Below, piece after piece: positions 1 through 11,788 of a stretch of DNA of 64,000 bases. The notes beneath the pieces were generated by a model, which saw nothing but the letters and a program-made list of their open reading frames with translations, was not told the origin of the DNA and made no database searches. Both the position numbers and the translations under genes were made by a program. This DNA is from Anaeramoeba flamelloides (Eukaryota > Metamonada > Anaeramoebidae): the NCBI GenBank assembly GCA_027625915.1, contig JANTQA010000042.1, positions 1,376,001-1,440,000 on the forward strand, given 5' to 3'. Positions within the stretch are counted from its first letter, which is position 1. Each line of letters starts with the position of its first letter.

Positions 1-617
1 AACAAAAAATTCTTTGTTTAGTGAAATTAGTTCTTTGTTATGAGTTAATTGGGTTGTAACTTCAAAAAAAAAAAAAAAAAAAAAAGAAGGGATCTCGGTC
101 AAGAATACTTACCTTTAGCATCATTTTCTTGTTGAGTTAATTTTTTTTTGATCTTGTCCCTTCGTAAAGCAGGCTTGATAAAAACACAAAATTTATTTGA
201 ACTAATGTCGTGTATGGTTAAGTTCGTAATAAGCTCGTGTATCTTTAAGATCATCTTTTTTGTTTTGTTTGTTCTGAATTTAATTTTTTTATTGGAGACA
301 CAGAAAATGATCTAAAGAGGAAAAAAACATTGGAAAAAAATAGTTTTTTGGCTTGAGATCAAAAGTAATAAATAAAAAAAACAAACAAAAAAGAAAATAA
401 TTACACTCATATGATCTTTAGAATCAAGATAACTCAGATCCAACAAGTTTATTATGTGCAAAAACTTTTTGCTTTTATTAGAGATAATCAGTATTTCAAA
501 ATTCGAAACTATTAATGTGCAAGCTATTTCTGTGAATTTTTTGAGAAGGGTTATTTCTATTTCAAGGATACTGGAGTCTATTTTTCGTTCAAGATAATTT
601 CTTACGATTCGAAACAT
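1..617 (-). CDS. Partial unknown protein, 5' two exons of a gene leaving the window
   Basis: I do not recognise the family. Exon 1 is 617-405 (71 codons, starting MFRIVRNYLERKID) and ends at a GTAATT donor. Exon 2 is 254-113 (47 codons plus 1 nt, starting MILKIHELITNL), preceded by an AG and ending at a GTAAGT donor. Both junctions agree in phase, so the joined reading frame stays open for 118 residues. The gene must continue past the left edge. Exon 1 has alternating hydrophobic stretches (FEILIISNKSKKFLHIINLL) and exon 2 a basic stretch (KPALRRDKIKKK). The pattern faintly recalls a PH-like beta fold, but this is weak. A further upstream exon cannot be excluded, because a T-rich tract precedes the chosen ATG. 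Confidence 0.55.
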
Positions 618-2183
618 AAAAAGTTTTGAAATTGGTAAAAAAACAAAATAAAGAGAAAAAATAAAATTTTTTTTGTTTTTGTAGTAGAGAATTTTGAATA
701 TATTGTAAGTACTATACTCTGAGTTTTACTTACAAACCGAATTTTTGATTTCTTTTTATTAAAACAGTCAAGAAACTTTTGAGAGTATGTGAAATTACCA
801 GTGTTTTTGTTTCTTTGTTTTTAAAATATTATAATTAGTTTTTTAGGAATTTTTAAGAATTAATTCAAATTTTTATCATTTTTAACAATTTGAAAAGTTG
901 TGGGAAGTGTAAATATAAATCCTGTTTCACCCCATAACCCTATTTTACATAAAATTTCTTTGGAAGACATAGCTAAAGGTTTGAACTTTTAACCTTTGAA
1001 TCAATTATATATAAAAAATGTATTTCGTATAAATTCACCGATTTACAAATGCAAAATTGAATTTTTTTTTTAGACTTGTATATGATTATTGAGAAATAAT
1101 GGAAATAATTAACTTTCAATTAGAGTTGGTATTCATAAAAAAAATACCTTGACAAACAAATATTAAAATCCCCAAAACCAGAAAAGGATAATTTTTTTTT
1201 TTTTTGTAACCCTTTCATGAAAGTTTCTTATATAATTTGTAAAAATAAACTCCATTTCACAATCATTGTCCCATTTGAAATCATATTTTGAAAATAAATG
1301 TTTTTCTAGATTGAAATTATTTATTATAATAAAAAAATTACTATTTTAATATCCAGTTCTATATACCATAAATATTAGTTTTCATCTGAAAATAAAATAA
1401 AAAAAAAGAAAATAAAAAAAAAATTGGACCATTTATTATGAAATTTAGTACATATTGTAAATTAAATTTTATAATAAAAAGATTTTTTTATAACAAATGC
1501 ATTAATTTGAAAAGAAATTCAATGATACCAATTTTCTAAACTTTATTTGGAATTATAAACATTTTTTTTTTTATGAATTGATTTTTTATATAAAATAAAA
1601 AAGAAAAAAAGAAAAGAAAAAAAAAGTTGGAAAAAAATATAAAAAATTAGTAAAACAAAAATTTGATAAAAAATACAAAAAAAAAATGATTCTGATCTAA
1701 AAATCGAAAATTTTAAGATTCCATACAGATTTCCTTTGTAATTTTTATTACAAATAAAGTAATTATTGATATTTTGATTCTAAAGTTTCAATGCTATGAC
1801 ACTCTCAAAAATCTTGTTTCAGTGAGGTCCCCATAATTATAATTTTCAAAGTTATGAAATGAACTTATTTTTTTAAATCAAATTTATTGTTTCCATAACC
1901 AAAAAAAAATAATTTAATTTTAATAACAATACTTTTTATCAATTCTGGGTAGAGATCTTCGAAAAAAGTCATGGATACATCCTTTGCTAAAGTTTTGTCC
2001 AAACTGTTTGATTCAATGTATTGAGTAGTTTGTGTTTCAATTTTTATAACTTTTTTTAATTACCTTTGAAAACCACTGTAACAGACTTATGAAAAATGTT
2101 AATTGATAATTTATTATGAAAAAATTATTTTTCAATCTCATTCAAATAAATTGTAAACATAATATATAAACTAAAATTCAAAA
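618..2183. other. Gene-free AT-rich spacer
   Basis: About 1.5 kb of A/T-rich sequence with long A and T runs lies between the left-edge gene and a family C repeat. I see no convincing coding region, RNA gene or inverted repeat in it. Confidence 0.6.
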
Positions 2184-2704
2184 TTTTCCACACAGCTAAA
2201 ACGGTACAAATAATCACAATAATACAATTTCATTCAAATTGGAAATAAATTTTGAATTTTGTCAAATATACAAATCATTTTTTCATCTTTTAGTTTTTGT
2301 ATTCATTTCATTTTTTGAATTACGTAACATGTTTCGTTCGATCAAATTTTTTTCAATAATTGATATTATGTTAAAGTTGAGTTGTTCCAAATAGAAGAAC
2401 TCAAATAAAATTAGTTGGTAGTATCTAACCTTTTGATTGATCAATATTCCTAAGAGAATTTAAACATTTGTACTAATCAATTTTTTTGTTTTGCTCTCTC
2501 CAAAAATTTTAGCACACCCTTTATTTATTTGTATTGATATTTATTTATTTTTTGTTTTGTGAGTATTGTAATTTATAAAAAAGTGATAACATTTCCAATT
2601 AGCGAATGGTTCTAATTTAGTGTTTTTTCGGTAATTGATTAAATAAGATTTTTTTTTTCAAAAATTGAATTTTAGTGTGTTAAAAATTTTGAATATGGGT
2701 TTAT
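2184..2704 (+). repeat. Family C element, copy 1 (GGACAC-ended, about 0.5 kb)
   Basis: This is a diverged copy of a roughly 510-bp repeat also seen at 35502-36007 and 57411-57929 in the same orientation, and split at 22884-25170 in reverse. Shared landmarks are a TTCCACACAGC start, the block AACTCAAATAAAATTAGTTG, a GATCAATA block, and the end TGTGTTAAAAATTTTGAAT. The better-preserved copy 3 has short inverted ends (AATTTGGACAC / GTGTCCAAATT), which suggests a non-autonomous DNA transposon. No coding capacity is visible. Confidence 0.6.
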
Positions 2705-2955
2705 GTATGTATACATCATAAACCCAATTAAAAGTGTTCTTATAATATAAAAAACAAATAATAATAATATTAAGATAAAATATAAAAACAAAAATATGAA
2801 AACAAAATGAAAAATATAAAAAAAAAATATTTCTCATTAATTTTAATTATTTCTATATGGGAAGAGACTTTAATTTTGATTGCTTGTTTGTTTCATAAAA
2901 TAGATGTAAATGTTTGCTCAAAGATATAAAAAAAAAAGTAAATTAGAATAGGTTT

Positions 2956-5900
2956 TTAATTTTTTCCAGAAATGACTGGAAGGTCTTGTGCGTGTTTTCC
3001 AATATCTTTAGAATCTTCTTTTGGTGGGAATACGGTGATGACATCTGGTTGTTCGACGGAAACACCGATTTTACCTTCTGGATCGTATGGTTGCATAATT
3101 CTTACTTTGACACCAAACATACCTTGTTTCATCATGATGTGCCTTACAGCAATGTCAACCATATCTTCTGCTGGTTTACCTGCTTTCAACATGTATCCGT
3201 CTCGGAATTTGACACCTCTTGCTCTTTGCCCTCTAAGTTTTCCTGCAACTGTGATTTCAATACCTCTGGCACCTCCTTCCATTGCGAATCTCATGGCTCC
3301 ATAGCAAGCTCTATAGTGTCGTGTGAAAGAATGTTATTAACAAAGTTCAGTTATTTAATTAATTAGAGGTTTTGGTAATAAAATGTATTATCGCGATATT
3401 AGCAATAAATTCGCGATAATCTGAAAAATTCGCGATAACCTGAAAAATCCGCGACAATATTAACAATAAATTTACATTATTCCACATTATCGCTATAAAA
3501 AGAAAAATTGCAAAAATGAAAAATTATTTTTTTGAATTAACAACACAAAAAATCTCTTTACTTTTAAAAAGCTGATCACTTTTACAACGATTTACCCCTG
3601 TAAAAGTAGAAAGTATTTGAAAGTGTTGTAAATTGTCTACGAGTGTTTGAAAGTTTTGAGATACAAAGCTTTTATAAACGGAATGAGATTTTTTGAAGTG
3701 GAAATGCAAAATTTTTTTCATTGTTTTTTTTATAAGTAAAATCTCAAACAGTTTTTTGATCAAACTAATAATTACCCATTTCAAAAATACACTTGAATTT
3801 AAAATAGGTGTGTTTTTTTAAAATGGAAGTATTACCTTCAAAGTTTTAAATTACCAAAAAGAAGTAAGTGGAATTTTCATTCCATTTTGGTGATCGATTC
3901 AAAAAAAAACCCTTTAAAATCTAGTTGAGTTTTCTGTCCAACACAAAGAAACGAGAAGAAGAAAAAAAAGAAAAAAACAAGTATTCCAAACAATCTTTAT
4001 AATAGTGATAGTATGGCTAGGTTATTAAGAAAGCTTTTGAAAAGCTACCCATCTCCTTTGAACTTTCTGAGAATAAAGAAAATGTTTTTAATGAAAGAAA
4101 CATTCTTTAAAGAAAGAATGAAGGGTGGTTGTTTTAAATGCATTTTGATTCATAAGCAATTTACAACACCACAATAAACTGAGAAACTATTATTTACCTT
4201 GAGTTATCACGGTTGTAGATCTAAAAGGATCGATCGATAGGTCTGTCAACCAAATTAAAAGAAAATGCAAATAAAACTCTTGGATCTTATCCTTGATTGA
4301 ATCAAGTATCTTTTTTGTTGTTTTTTTCAAAGATTAACTTTTTTTTCACATAATCTGTTTTTTGATCAAACAAAAATTTCGCTTGAGAAAAATATCGTTG
4401 AATTAGCCTAAAAACTATTTAACAGTTATATAGCGATTAATTTTTTTTTCAGAATATTTTGATATTATCACTTTTGTTAGGTAATTATCTAGATTTTATT
4501 GAATTTCACGATTTTCGGCAATATTGTGATAATATTGAAGATCGAGGTTTTCTAAAATATCGCGATTTTATCAAAATAATACCAATTTTTGAAAAGATCG
4601 CGATTTACCATATTATCACGATATTTTGACATTTATCACGATTTTTTGATAATTCTCGTGATTTTATAGAATATTGCAATTTGTGATATTATCGCGATAT
4701 TATTGATTATCACCATTTTCTACAATATCGCGATTTTAGAATATTAATTACGATTTTTTAAACTTTATCGTGAATTGAAAAAGATATCGTAATATCCCCG
4801 ATTATATAATTTTCAGTGTAAAAAGTTGTATTTCAAAAATGTTGAATCAAATTTTTTATCAAGCACTGATAAAAAAAAAAAATTTTGAAATTCCCACATC
4901 ACAACTTTATTAACTTTTATTTTTATTTGATGTTTGGACTAAGAAAATAGCAGGCCATATAAAAATTTTAACGACCAAAAAAAATAATAGTTCGAAGGAA
5001 CTACTTGCTTTTTGTAATGTTTACACGCACAATCCATTGTGTAATTACTCGAAGCTACTTTTGCCACAAGGATAATTCAAGCATATGTTCCGAAATAGAA
5101 TAATAATACTATAGTTTTATTAAATTCATAAATGAAAAAAATCATTCCAATTTTCACAATAAAATTATTTAATAACTTTAAAAGTTATAAAAAAAACACA
5201 AGATCTTTACAGGTCAATTAAAACACAATTTTGTTCCTTTCTTTGGCTTTTCTTTCTTATTCAAACCTTGTCCTAAAATTAAAATTTTTTTGAGTTGAAA
5301 ATAACATTAAGGGACTAGTCTATATTAAATTTTTTTAGGTAAATTTAATAGAGATTTAGAATTTTTTTTGCCAATTACTTAGATTTGAAATCAAAGTGAA
5401 AAACTTCTTAGTATATTAATGGAATCTTGCTAAATGACATTCATTAAATTTAGTTATTGTTTTTATAGAAATAAACAATTTTTCCTTTTTTTCACTTTTT
5501 TGAAAGTTGCTTTTTTTCAACTTTTAGCAAAAATACAAAAAATAAAAAAAAATATGAGCAAGAAAGCAAAACCTTGTTATGTTTGTGGAAGAACTACAAA
5601 AAATAGTTTGAAAAATAAACCTGAAAGGGTTTTTTTGGATTTGCATGAAAACATAGTTTGATTCAAAAAAAATATACAATATATGCTTTACTCTTAATAA
5701 AAGATTTTCTTTCTTTTCTTGTATCATTCTTTTTTTTCATGAATCTACTTTTTCAGTTTACACTTTTTTGTTTTTGTTGAATTTGAAGTTTTTTTAAGTG
5801 TTCCCAAATTACCATCCCAAAAGTTTTTGTCAGAGTCAAAAAAAATCAAAGAAAAGAATAAGAACTATTTTTTAAAAAAGTTATTATTGATAAAACAAAT

Positions 5901-7066
5901 TGAGTTCTTTATAGAGTCAAGTGGGATGAATAGAAGTCAAGGAGAAAATATTCACCAGTTTTAAATTATTTTTTCGTTTTTAAAAATGAGAATAAATATT
6001 ATTTTTGAGAAAATAAATAAATCCAAAATTAAACAAAAATTTCTCATCCCTGAAAGATCTTTTTTCAAAAAAAATTTTTAAAAGTCACTTTTTTTGGCAG
6101 AATTGTAAAATTTTAAAAAAACAAGAACTAAAAGTTCTAACCTTGAAAAAACCTGTCTATTTTCAATTTTAAACATATTTCAAGATAAAGATTCCTTATT
6201 TAGTTATTGGACAAAAAAAAAATTAATATAGACTCGTCCCTTAAGTGTAATTAGAGATCTAACTTGCTTAACCACTTTTTTAATATTTTGTTTTCACACT
6301 TGTTCAAAGCTTTCAAAATTTGTTTTAAAAAGCATAAGGAATGAAAGACAAACGGTATTTAAGATGAACAAACGAAGAAATTTTTGATATTAAAATAAAA
6401 ATTAAAAGCTTTTTGGCACACTTGTTTTGGATCTTTTTTTTAGATCTTTTGAAAATCCAATAAAAAAAAAATTAAAAAGTACAAAAAAAAAACAAAAGAA
6501 AAAAAAAAAATAAAAAAAAATTAAAAAAAAAAACAAACCTTCTAACTGGAAGACCAGCAAGTAATTTAAATTTAATTGACTCAGCTTGAGAAGCAGCGGA
6601 TAATGATCTTCTTTCAACACGATCAGCATATAATTCAATTCCACCTTCTTTAAATCCAAATCTTTTTTCAACAAGAGAAGTTAATTCTCGAATTCTTCTT
6701 CCTTTTTCTCCTGTTTGTTTATGTTTTTCAACCAAATTTCATTTATGGTTTACAAAAAAGTTTTTTTTTTTTTTTTAATTTTGAAAGAAAAAGAAAAAGC
6801 AAAAAAGTTTTTTTTTTTCTTTAATCTAATTTTTGATGGGAGTGAATTCTTTTCTGGGTTCGAGTGATCCTTAAAAGAAATAGTTATTTACCTAAAACTT
6901 TTTGTGGTGCAGTAGTTTTAAGAACAACATCGGTTCTTGAAGCAGTTACTCTTACGTCTAAACCAACATAACCATCTTCACCAATTTCTCTTTCAAAAAA
7001 TTCACCAAGTTCTGATTTGAATACACCATCACCAACAAATTTCTTTTTCTTTGAAATTTGAGTCAT
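2956..7066 (-). CDS. RPS3: 40S ribosomal protein uS3 (RPS3), three exons
   Basis: This is ribosomal protein uS3 of the small subunit, lining the mRNA entry channel. Exon 1 is 7066-6892 ([20 protein letters not shown]), exon 2 is 6710-6539 and exon 3 is 3310-2956. Splicing gives 233 residues, close to the usual 240 or so. The N-terminal KH domain shows [12 protein letters not shown] across the exon 1/2 junction, with the GEKGRR loop intact. The C-terminal uS3 domain shows [10 protein letters not shown] across the exon 2/3 junction, then the conserved [19 protein letters not shown]. Intron 1 is 181 bp with a GTAAAT donor. Intron 2 is 3228 bp (3311-6538) with a weaker GTTTGT donor and contains two transposons. 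The first in-frame ATG of exon 1 (7093) would add nine residues; 7066 matches the family start better. Codons are less AT-biased than the flanks, as expected for a highly expressed gene. Confidence 0.95.
3365..4800 (+). mobile_element. Family A element, copy 1, inside RPS3 intron 2
   Basis: The element starts AGAGGTTTTGGTAATAAAA and is followed by clustered TCGCGATA/TTCGCGATAA-type motifs. The right part carries many further TATCGCGATT motifs in inverted orientation; the right tip is decayed, so the end is approximate. The interior shares blocks with copies at 14445, 23070 and 29962 (for example CTTGATTGAATCAAG and TTTTTTGATCAAAC). The small reading frame at 3784-3524 is also recognisable in copies 2 and 3 but is low-complexity. 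This looks like a non-autonomous DNA transposon with extensive subterminal repeats. Confidence 0.7.
5307..6244. mobile_element. Family E TTAA-bounded DNA transposon in RPS3 intron 2
   Basis: A 938-bp segment begins TTAAGGGACTAGTCTATATT and ends with the inverted complement, GACTCGTCCCTTAA; the 22-bp ends differ at one position. TTAA at both tips fits TTAA-specific insertion, the hallmark of the piggyBac superfamily, although the GGG start is not the classical piggyBac tip. Inside on the plus strand is a short reading frame (about 5554-5661, [16 protein letters not shown]) with one CxxC motif. It is too short to be a transposase. The similar start TTAAGGGACTAGTAACTC at 40187 may be a lone end of a related element. 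Confidence 0.75.
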
Positions 7067-10000
7067 TATTATTATTAAACGAAGATTGAACAAAAAAAAA
7101 TGAAATATCTTGCTTTACATAGATTTTTTATCATTTTGTTAAGGTTCTGGGTCTGTTGTTTTTATTATTTGGATCGTCTCATTATTGTTGAAATAAATTA
7201 GGGTAGAGAGCGACAGAAATAATCATAAGGATTTTTTTTGAGTTTTTTTGGTGTTTGAGTTTTTTTTTGCAAAATTTTTTTGGATTTATAAATTTTAAAA
7301 TAATTGAAATACCAATAAATGTAATCTTATATAGTCTCTGTTATTATTTTTCATTTAATTATTACAATACAAGAATAATTAATGATAAAAAATTCATTTA
7401 TATATTGATTTATTAACTCCAACAATTTGGTATTTAAGTGAAACCAATAGACTTGAATTTCTGAATACTAATTTTTTTTGACCACTTTAAGTTTAAAAAT
7501 ACTTTTTATTTATTTTTTCCTTTTTTTGAAAGACAAACGGAAGTTACTACTCTTCTAATAATACAATAAAAGAATTTTTTTTTTTAAATTTTGACATTTT
7601 TCATTTTAAAAGAAGTCGAAAAGTTGTTATTTTTTTCTTATTTTCTTTTTTAATTTAGAATGAAAAAAATCTGAATTCTATTTGAAATTATAATTTTTGA
7701 TGAACCAAAAAAGTCTTGTTTTTCAAAGGAAAATAATTGAGTTATTTCGTCTCTAATTAAAAATAGGCCTTGGAAATTTTTTTCCATTACAGTAAATCGA
7801 CACTTCATACAAATACCGAATTGAAATTAATGAATTCTTTTATACTTTGTATACCATAAAGAGTTTATTATAAAAAGATTATCTTATAAAAAGTGGTATT
7901 TCTGAAAAATTTTCATATATTACTAATATTTTTTAAAGAAAATTTAATTGTTATATTTAAACTCCAGTGATTCCAAACTACAAGATTGAATTGAATATAC
8001 CTTTCTGTACAATCTTAACAGTTGTTATTATATTGAAGGAATTCCTAAGAGTCAGTATCTAGTCCTGAGATTTTATGTAATATAAGATTTAGGAAACTTA
8101 CAAAAAAATAAAACAAATAAAAAAAATAAAAATAAAAATCAGAAAGACAAGTTCTAGAAAATTTTCTAACATTGAAAAAAAAAATAATGTTTTAAAGATC
8201 TATCATAATTTGTAAAGTTTTAATCTAAAACTTAATAAAGTAGTACATTTCATTTTACAATTACTGGATCAATTAAAAATGATACTTTATTATAAAACAA
8301 TTATTTTGAGGATCAAGAATTGTTATAATAAACACAAACAAATAATCTATCCAACAATCATGATACAAAAAAAACCTTTTATTTTGATACTTCTTTTATT
8401 TTTTACACTCTTTAGGTTTTTTTTTCTTTGGTTTCTTTCAGTTTTTTTTTCAAAAAAATATTTTTCTTTTCAGTTTTCATAGAAAATATATAATATAGCT
8501 TAGAATTATACCTTTATTATTACTAATGATAAAATACTCAATAAGTTTTAGAGTTTCAGAAAGTGCCTAAATTCTGGAAAATATTAAGAAAATGTACATA
8601 AGGTGCCGTCAACTGTCTATGTTTTTTTTAATATAAAAGAATAGAGAAAAATCTTTCATCTTTCTCAATCCTTTTAGTTTTCTGGGATTAAAAAAAACTA
8701 ACAGATGTTATAATGAGGTTTTCTGTTGATTCTATATTACTATGGATTATCCAAATCAAAAGAAAACTCAAGAAAACCTTAGGAAAAATGTCTATTTTTT
8801 TTTTTTAAATAAGAAATTAAGGGATTAGCATCTACCAAGGAGAAGCCTAGGATCAAAGTATATTGTTATTGGAAATAACCACATTAGTGCTACAAGGTTC
8901 AAAATGTCTCTAAAAAATCGATTAGTCAAGCAGTAATATTGGTTGATCTCATCAATTAAAAATGATCTATGCATTAGTAAAAAATCCAACAATTTCAGAA
9001 TAAAATCTGTATTTTGCCATAAATTTAAAGGTTGAATTATCAATATTCAGACTACACAGTCGCATAATATCCATCTTAAATTTGTGGTGAAATGTAGATT
9101 AATCGCTAAAAAATTGTTTTTTTTTTTTCAAATTAAACAATTAACCAATAAATTTTTTTGACCAATTATTTCTGAAATCTGGGAAATATATTGACGATAC
9201 AAATAGCTTTGTCAAAAACAAACAAAACTAATCAGTCTTTGGGTTACTTTTATGTTGACGATTATTTAATTAATCTTTGAAATTAAAAAATTGAAAAAAT
9301 CGTTACTTTAAGAAGTTCTTAACCTAAATTATTAAATACTAGAATATTTTATTTTGGGTTTTTATTTTTAGATTTGGAAAAGGAATTAAAAAAAAATGAA
9401 TTTCAAAAATGGATAATTTTTTAAAGGTGATGATTAGTAAAAAAAGTAATAATTTATTGTGCAATAAGAATTATAATAGATTTTTAGAGCTATTTGAGCC
9501 ATGGTACACTAATATCATTTAGACCGAATTACAAAATACTTTGATTATTGAGAAATCTATGGTGACTCTAATCACTTAAAGGAAAATTAAATAAATTTCC
9601 AGTTTATATCTAAAAAAAACATAAAAAAAAACAGGATAAGAATAATATAGAATCACTTATATTCAATAAAAAAAAATAAAATACAAGTTAAAGGGTTTTT
9701 TGAGACTTTTATTTTAATAATTAACGTGAAGAAAATATTTTTATTAATATTTTGTCTTTGACAAAAAGAGTTTTCAAAGAAATAAAATATTGATAAAATA
9801 TTAACAAGAATTACATAATACTTTTATTTGAAGTGTTTTGTAGATTTTATTATCAGTTATTATCAAAATAAATTTTCAATTTTTTGATCAATTTTTTTTA
9901 CTAATTTAGCCAATCTTTGTTTTTCTATTTCTCCTTTTTTTATTTTTTATTTCATTTTTTTTTATTTTCTTTTTTTAAAAAAAGTTTTTTTTTTTGTTTT

Positions 10001-10610
10001 TCTTTCTTTTAATCTTAATCTATTTTATTTATTTATTTATTTATTTTTACAAAAATAATTTTAGAAAAATAAATCTTTATAAATAAAATCAAATAAACAT
10101 TTTTAAAATTGATTTTCTGTAGTTTATTTAAAATTTCATATTTGTAGATTTATAGAAAAATTATCTTCTTAACTTTTTTTCAGTGAAAGTTCAGCAATCA
10201 AAAATCGACAATATCCATTTCAAAAATTATGAATAATCTTTTTTTTTGGTTTTTTGTTATATTTTTATTTTTAATTTTTAAGAAGATTTTACAATGTAAA
10301 AAAAATTCTATTTGTAGGTAATATTTCATAATTAAAAAAAAAAAAAGACAATCAGATGAATATTGAATACCTTTAAATATTATAATACCAGATTAAAATT
10401 TTGGTTTTATTAAATTATTGCTTGAATCTCTAAATTCATTCCAATTTAATACTTCAAATAAATTAATCAAGAATAAAACAAAAAAAAAAGAACTATGAGA
10501 GATAAAATTTTGAAAAAACAAAAGTCTTTTTTACAAATTGACAATAAAGATCAAATTCCCAAATAAAGTTGTTAAAATCAAGAAAGAATCTAAAAAAAAA
10601 ATTATTAAAG
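7067..10610. other. Gene-free AT-rich spacer with minor repeat modules
   Basis: Intergenic sequence between RPS3 and the coiled-coil gene. At 8540-8820 it holds a degraded module shared with 19860-20560, 29390-29960, 31280-31480 and 36960-37350 (AAGAAAACTCAAGAAAACC and AGTGCC-type words). Simple TTTA repeats occur near 10021-10045. I see no coding region; short open frames here are low-complexity. Confidence 0.55.
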
Positions 10611-10809
10611 TACAGTCAGTTCCACTTTTAAGGCAAAAACTTTCAACGAAATTTAAGGCACAATAAAAATCTCTAATTAAGGTACAAAATTCAGATTCTA
10701 GTAAAATTAATTGTAAAAAAAAAATTTCCAAAGTTTGTGCCTTGATTTGAGTTTTTTTGTGTCTTAAATTTCTTTGAAAGTTTGTGCCTTAAAAGTGGAA
10801 CTGACTGTA
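10611..10809. mobile_element. Family G mariner-type MITE, copy 1
   Basis: A 199-bp near-palindrome flanked by TA on both sides. The left tip is CAGTCAGTTCCACTTTTAAG and the right tip is its inverted complement, AAAGTGGAACTGACTG. Arms of about 75 bp surround a short A-rich centre. A TA duplication with ends starting CAGT is the signature of Tc1/mariner miniature elements. A second copy lies at 36717-36918. There is no coding capacity, so it would depend on a transposase elsewhere. Confidence 0.85.
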
Positions 10810-11788
10810 TATTTAGATTATTTTCATCTTCTTCTACCAACTTTCTATTAGAATAAACAAATATTACTTTGAATTTCTCTATACATTACTATTTTCATTG
10901 TTTTTTTTTAATAACTCCTTTTATTGTAATCTTTTTTTTTAAAGTGCTTTTTCAAATATTATTATCAAACTAAAACCATAACAACAATATTATTAATCTC
11001 ATTAATATAAAAGAGATTAATTTATTTAAAAAAAAACCTATCAAAAATCCTAACTCATATAAAACCAAGATCTGGATAAAAAATTTGATAGGAAATTCCT
11101 AATTCTTATGAGTTTTTCAGGATTTCTTTGAAAATATATTATTTTGAAATCAAATTAATTAGATCAATAAATTTATTTTTTATCAAAAAGAATTTAAAAA
11201 ATATCCAATTTTCTGAAATAAAAACAAGAATTCGATGAATTAAATGCAAAAGAGTATTTTTAAATAAATTTTGGGAATTCTTTAAAAATCAAAAGTAATT
11301 TGTTAACCGAAAATTTTCTAAATATAAGTATTTCCATGAAGAATTAACAATAAAAACCAATTAAAAATAAAAAATTGTATTCAATGTTACAGATAAGAGC
11401 TTGAAATCAATGATTTTTATTTATTTTTTCTGATCAATTTTTTTTTATATTTTTTCGAATACTATTTTTTATTTGGTCTGAAAATATCTAATACTAGGAT
11501 TACTCACACTCTCTAAATTTATTCAGTATTAATGTGTTGGGTTAAAGAAATAATTTGAATGAATTCAGCTTCATACAAACTATGGCATTTAAATATTGGT
11601 AAAAGTATCTACCCCCTTAAAAAAAGACAAAAAATAATTCAATTCTTGCAAGTAATCTCCTTTAAAAGTTGTAAAAAAATAATTGGAAATTGCAGTGTGC
11701 TCCTAAAACCTAAAGTGTAAAAATAGAAAACATTTTCAAGTCAAAAATCATTTTTTAAAAATTTTTTCTATTTTAAATTTTTTTTTTA
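10810..11788. other. AT-rich spacer upstream of the coiled-coil gene, with a solitary TTAA-type end
   Basis: No gene is visible. At 11605-11620 the sequence GTATCTACCCCCTTAA looks like a right end of a TTAA element: its complement, TTAAGGGGGTAGATAC, resembles the family B tip at 42261. It lies about 170 bp upstream of the next start codon. No matching left end was found. Confidence 0.4.

Noticed and set aside
2972-3366. Open frames on the plus strand over RPS3 exon 3
   Set aside because: They are antisense shadows of the RPS3 coding exon.
3524-3784. Small frame in family A (also at 14603-14839 and 24011-24214) as a transposase
   Set aside because: The frames are under 90 residues, low-complexity, not conserved at start or end, and carry no catalytic DDE/D pattern.
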